Assembly (NCBI GenBank): GCA_018818505.1
Contig: JAHIRR010000126.1
Coordinates: 1 to 8,047 of the forward strand
Length of the DNA: 8,047 nucleotides
Reading direction: 5' to 3'
DNA from: Candidatus Omnitrophota bacterium
GTDB lineage: Bacteria > Omnitrophota > Koll11 > Gorgyraeales > Gorgyraeaceae
The stretch's first letter is position 1. The number at the start of each line of letters is the position of its first letter. Below, piece by piece: positions 5,399-8,047 of this stretch. The notes under the pieces are model-generated. The model was not told where the DNA came from. It searched no databases and worked only from the letters and a program-made list of their open reading frames with translations. A program made the position numbers and the translations under genes.

Positions 5399-5411
5399 GT
5401 ATTTTCTTTAA
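5386..5411. repeat. Perfect 9-bp inverted repeat over the fic -35 box (TTAAAG-N14-CTTTAA, copy 3)
   Basis: TTAAAGAAA (5386-5394) and TTTCTTTAA (5403-5411) flank an 8-bp centre and cover the fic -35 box. Arms and spacing are the same as in the repeat at 2439-2464. This looks like a repressor site for fic. The fic product's winged helix or another element regulator could bind it. Confidence 0.75.
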
Positions 5412-5432
5412 TTGTTAATATAGCAATTAAAG
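5406..5432. repeat. Second inverted repeat upstream of fic, sharing an arm with the first
   Basis: CTTTAATTG (5406-5414) and CAATTAAAG (5424-5432) are perfect 9-bp inverted copies with a 9-bp loop. The left arm is shared with the repeat at 5386-5411, so three TTAAAG half-sites alternate in orientation across 47 bp. It lies after the 122-aa gene but has no U-run, so it is a poor terminator. Confidence 0.65.
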
Positions 5433-5466
5433 CCTGCTTAAATAGCCGCCTGAACTCTTCTTCCTC

Positions 5467-5835
5467 CTACTCATTCCACATCTCACACTCATCAAGGGCT
5501 ATCTCAGCAAAAATCTCTAACCCCTTATCAGGCCTAGCGTTGTATTCTCTAAGGATAGATAAAGCTACTTTTGAAGGTATGTGAGCCAGGATTACCATAA
5601 TAGCTTCCTTGGTTCTGGGATTAGCCTTTCTATCAAATAGGAGCTCACCTATCCTGAGTATCTTCTCATCTGACATCTCATCATAGCCATTTGGCAATAA
5701 AGCATGCCCACTTATATGTTGGCCGTGTGCCTGCAATGCAGGATCAGCACTATCAATGCCCCCTGATATCTGTGCAGCCCTACCTTTCTCATTCCAAGAC
5801 CTCTCCATAAACTGCCAAAATTCCTTTTCGGTCAT
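5467..5835 (-). CDS. Uncharacterised 122-aa helical protein between hsdS and fic
   Basis: I do not recognise this protein. The chosen start, ATG at 5835, has a strong AAAGGAGG Shine-Dalgarno at the right distance and gives 122 residues. A longer in-frame start at 5943 adds 36 residues, but it has no ribosome site and its extra codons run through a poly-A/poly-T tract and a hairpin, so it is disfavoured. The protein looks soluble, with no signal peptide or membrane segment. The C-terminal half (about 55-118) reads as consecutive amphipathic helices, weakly HEAT-like, ending in an acidic stretch (LDECEMWNE). A Gly/His-rich stretch lies at 38-50. It may travel with the restriction-modification genes or with fic, but position is the only evidence. 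The gene looks real from its ribosome site and full reading frame. Confidence 0.75.
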   Translation of the reverse strand: MTEKEFWQFMERSWNEKGRAAQISGGIDSADPALQAHGQHISGHALLPNGYDEMSDEKILRIGELLFDRKANPRTKEAIMVILAHIPSKVALSILREYNARPDKGLEIFAEIALDECEMWNE

Positions 5836-5839
5836 ATTG

Positions 5840-5876
5840 CGCCTCCTTTCTATTATATTAGACACATTTGGAGGCG
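5840..5876 (-). promoter_or_regulatory. Hairpin that can hide the Shine-Dalgarno of the 122-aa gene
   Basis: On the minus strand, CGCCTCC (5870-5876) is a perfect complement to GGAGGCG (5840-5846), with a 23-nt loop. The second arm contains the core of the ribosome-binding site, only four bases from the start codon. In a transcript reading through from hsdS this would mask translation initiation. A perfect -10-like TATAAT (5852-5857) lies in the loop, without a good -35; a transcript starting there would lack the first arm and escape the block. Confidence 0.55.
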
Positions 5877-5886
5877 ATTTTCTTTC

Positions 5887-5920
5887 AAAAAAATTATTTT
5901 TTTTAAGACCACAGGGCCTT
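5887..5920 (-). terminator. Possible terminator after hsdS
   Basis: On the minus strand, AAGGCC and GGTCTT (5905-5920) form a 6-bp stem with one G-U pair and a 4-nt loop. They are followed by eight A, TAA and seven T (5904-5887). The U-run is separated from the stem by the A-run, which can itself pair with it, so this is not a canonical terminator. It lies about 45-75 bases past the hsdS stop. Confidence 0.35.
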
Positions 5921-5964
5921 CTTGGCTTTACAAGTATTCTCATTTTCTATAAAATTTTTCTTAT

Positions 5965-7392
5965 TTATATCTTTATTCCCAGTTTCTTTGTTTCTATGTT
6001 AATCCATTCTTGAGCAGTTTTTTCTGTTTTTTCGATTGCCAATTCAACGCCTTGCCTGGCGATGTCGAGGAGGTGTTTTGATAAAGCCTTCGCTTCATAC
6101 ATCTTTTTTATATTATGTTTAATTTCTCTTTGAATGGCAGCTGGTATTTCAGGCAATGTAATTTTCTTAAATTCGTCACTGCCTATAGCTGTCAAAATCG
6201 TCCCTGAACAACCTTTTTTAAGCTGGAGTTGACCAACGGGTGACTTGAACAAAACAAGTAATGTTTCAGAATTTATCTTATCTGAATTAACAACAAAGAA
6301 TCCTGTTGAGCATAAAGCGCCGTCTAAATCATCACTAATTAAAGCGATGCTCGATAGAGATCCTTCGATTGATGAAACAATAACATCTCCGGTATTGACT
6401 TTACGTCGAGCTCTTGTCGGTAATTCTTTTCCAGAAGCCTCAATGCAACCGTTAATATTTCCGTTAGCAGAAATATTAGCAAGCTCAATATATCTGTACA
6501 CTGCCTCGTCTTTGGGTATAAAATTTCTGTCCTTGGTCTTAACTATTTCACCTAATGGTTTATATCCTTTCTTATAATCTCTGATCTTCTTTACTATCTC
6601 CTCATACATCGGCTGGAAGTATTCGGCATCAATGCGACCACTAGACTGTGTGTCGGAAAATTTTTTAATGTACGAAGATCTATGCTTTGGTTTCGAACTC
6701 AAAAGACCAAGCTCAGAAAGAAGAATTTGCTCGGCTTGTTGATAATTCTTTTTAGAATACTCGATAAAAAAAGTAGATTTCAACAGCAACTCTGAAATTA
6801 TTCTGAGTGTATGAGATTGAAAATGGGGGATTTTAATATTATTGACATCCGAAACATTCAATTTGGGCTGGGCATTACCACTTATGCAACGTAAAATTTG
6901 ACTTTGCCCTGGTGTACTATTTAGAAATACAAGGATAAATCTTTTTTCCTCGTTTAATATATTTTTTGGAAACCTAATCCCAATATTATTCTCGCTTATA
7001 TTACTTTCCCCTATCTCTTCAATAATAATCGATACTATACCAATAGTGTTACCGACTTTGGATAAAACAAGATCTCCTATGCTTAAACGCGAGGACGATA
7101 ATCGTCTATGATCTTCCTTAGATATATAAATCAATTCACTATTGTCAATTATAAAATCTCTTAAATCAGAAATTCTAATAAACGGAATGCCAGAATCTAA
7201 ATAAGCCTCACTTTTTAAAGATGAGCCAAAAGGGCCGCTAACAACTTGACAACCGTAATCCTCTATAGTTTTACTATTCAACTTATTTATACGATCTTCG
7301 TATAGTAAAGCTGTGGGATGAAAATACTCTGCATCAAATCTATAGGATAAGCTATTTTTGATCTTTTTAAATTCAACTATTGAAATTTTCAT
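5965..7392 (-). CDS. hsdS: Type I restriction-modification specificity subunit HsdS
   Basis: This 475-residue protein has the two-fold layout of HsdS. Each half opens with a matching block, YRFDAEYFHP at 17-26 and GRIDAEYFQP at 252-261, followed by a target-recognition domain (about 44-190 and 278-415) and a helical conserved region (about 195-230 and 416-460). GPFGSSLKS (53-61) with GIPFIRISDL (68-77) is a typical first-domain signature. The protein chooses the split DNA sequence recognised by the HsdM methylase and HsdR nuclease complex. Its ATG at 7392 lies three bases after the hsdM stop, with a GGAAG ribosome site inside the end of hsdM, so the two are one operon. The first recognition domain looks more AT-rich than the neighbouring genes, as often seen where such domains are exchanged. 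The DNA target cannot be predicted here. Confidence 0.93.
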   Translation of the reverse strand: MKISIVEFKKIKNSLSYRFDAEYFHPTALLYEDRINKLNSKTIEDYGCQVVSGPFGSSLKSEAYLDSGIPFIRISDLRDFIIDNSELIYISKEDHRRLSSSRLSIGDLVLSKVGNTIGIVSIIIEEIGESNISENNIGIRFPKNILNEEKRFILVFLNSTPGQSQILRCISGNAQPKLNVSDVNNIKIPHFQSHTLRIISELLLKSTFFIEYSKKNYQQAEQILLSELGLLSSKPKHRSSYIKKFSDTQSSGRIDAEYFQPMYEEIVKKIRDYKKGYKPLGEIVKTKDRNFIPKDEAVYRYIELANISANGNINGCIEASGKELPTRARRKVNTGDVIVSSIEGSLSSIALISDDLDGALCSTGFFVVNSDKINSETLLVLFKSPVGQLQLKKGCSGTILTAIGSDEFKKITLPEIPAAIQREIKHNIKKMYEAKALSKHLLDIARQGVELAIEKTEKTAQEWINIETKKLGIKI

Positions 7393-7395
7393 ATC

Positions 7396-8047
7396 TCACT
7401 TCCAAAAACTCAATTTTTCCTTCTTTGCCCATTCAATAAACGCCTCAGCAATGCCGTCTGGCAATTCTCCATTATGACTATGTAAATCATGGTCAACAAC
7501 CATATGACCATATTTATCTAATTTGCGTTTGCCTTCGCCATTTTTGACATAGATATATTCGCCTGAATTATCCTTGCCTGATTTTTCTGACACACCAAAA
7601 AAAATAGGGTAATCATCTCTTTTAGGGCACAGTTTTTTATCCCATTTCTGCAGGAATAGCACACTTGTCTTTGTACCAGTGTGTGGCTTAAAAGTATTAT
7701 TGTGTAGACCTACTACAGCAATAATTCTTGCCTTATCAGCAATATACTCGCGTATGTCTTTATCTGACGTATTATTAAAACGCCCCTGGGGCAAGACAAT
7801 CGCCATACGGCCGCCGGACTTTATAAAATCAAGGTTGCGTTCAATAAAAAGGATATCTCGGCCCACCTTTGACTTAGGCTTATTCCTATTGTTATACCCA
7901 AGCTCGTATTTATGTATGATGCGCGACTCTTTTATGTCGCCTGCAAACGGAGGATTTGCCATAAGGATATCAAATAAAAATTCCTTATTTCCTGCTTTGT
8001 CATTTTTCATCTTTTCAAGCCGCTCATACCCCCTTCCATACGTAGAA
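7396..8047 (-). CDS. hsdM: Type I restriction-modification DNA methyltransferase HsdM, N-terminus outside the window
   Basis: The frame stays open to the right edge, giving the last 216 residues. The ATG at 8010 is internal, because twelve in-frame codons precede it without a stop. The adenine-methylase catalytic motif (N/D)PPF is visible as NPPF (codons at about 7945-7956). It is followed by regions typical of the N6-adenine methylase domain: GRDILFIERNLDFIKSGG, MAIVLPQGRFNN and a TGTKTSVLFLQKW strand. The S-adenosylmethionine motif lies beyond the edge. HsdM methylates adenine in the sequence chosen by HsdS, protecting host DNA from the HsdR nuclease, which is presumably encoded further right. 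The C-terminus ends in EKLSFWK just before hsdS. Without hsdR in view, a solitary methylase or another system using a Type I-like M/S pair is possible. Confidence 0.92.
   Translation of the reverse strand, partial: STYGRGYERLEKMKNDKAGNKEFLFDILMANPPFAGDIKESRIIHKYELGYNNRNKPKSKVGRDILFIERNLDFIKSGGRMAIVLPQGRFNNTSDKDIREYIADKARIIAVVGLHNNTFKPHTGTKTSVLFLQKWDKKLCPKRDDYPIFFGVSEKSGKDNSGEYIYVKNGEGKRKLDKYGHMVVDHDLHSHNGELPDGIAEAFIEWAKKEKLSFWK

Noticed and set aside
5836..5943. Longer start (ATG at 5943) for the gene between hsdS and fic, adding 36 residues
   Set aside because: No ribosome site precedes it and the added codons cover an A/T homopolymer tract and a hairpin. The ATG at 5835 has a strong Shine-Dalgarno.
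6245..6577. 110-aa plus-strand frame opposite hsdS
   Set aside because: It lies entirely within hsdS on the other strand and shows no family signature or ribosome site.
5965..7392. Phase-variable hsdS inversion system
   Set aside because: No second hsdS copy or inverted partner is seen in the window, and the recombinase lies next to a tRNA-type site instead.
7396..8010. A complete 204-aa methylase starting at the ATG at 8010
   Set aside because: The frame continues upstream to the window edge without a stop and the SAM-binding part is missing, so this ATG is internal to hsdM.
1..8047. CRISPR array
   Set aside because: No regularly spaced set of direct repeats with unique spacers was seen.

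Overview
All recognisable genes in this window are on the minus strand, so the coding order runs from the right edge to the left edge. Codon use is standard and the DNA is moderately AT-rich by eye. The left part carries bacterial housekeeping genes: a PlsC acyltransferase, a CspA-type cold-shock protein and an RhlE-like DEAD-box helicase. The lineage cannot be fixed. A Gram-negative or environmental candidate-phylum bacterium is plausible, but this is only an impression from the protein sequences.

Left, chromosomal part (1-2329): a partial plsC-like gene runs off the left edge. Next come csp with its own intrinsic terminator, a near-consensus sigma70 promoter and a leader of about 130 nt that contains a second terminator-like hairpin, and then the DEAD-box helicase. 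Two cold-adaptation-type genes therefore sit head to tail, with csp set up for control both at its promoter and in its leader.

Junction (2330-2607): there is no gene here. It holds a 12-bp tandem repeat, a short REP-like segment, two perfect AT-rich inverted repeats, and a 27-base fragment identical in layout to the 3' end of a tRNA (T-loop, acceptor strand, CCA; probably tRNA-Ser). The fragment lies just beyond the 3' end of a tyrosine-recombinase gene. This is the classic signature of an element integrated into a tRNA gene; the intact tRNA would be expected beyond the right edge.

Right, accessory part (2608-8047): in transcription order this holds hsdM (5' end outside the window), hsdS, a 122-aa protein of unknown function, a Fic-domain protein with an autoinhibitory motif and a C-terminal winged helix, an XRE regulator, a 57-aa AlpA/excisionase-like HTH protein, and the integrase. 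The last two overlap by ATGA. This is a genomic island or integrative element carrying a Type I restriction-modification system.

The most notable structure is regulatory. (1) Two matching 19-bp palindromic sites lie upstream of the XRE gene and of the excisionase-integrase pair, which implies one regulator controls both. (2) The pattern TTAAAG-N14-CTTTAA occurs three times, once over the -35 box of fic and twice beside the tRNA fragment, with identical spacing each time. (3) The Shine-Dalgarno of the 122-aa gene can be hidden in a perfect 7-bp GC-rich hairpin.
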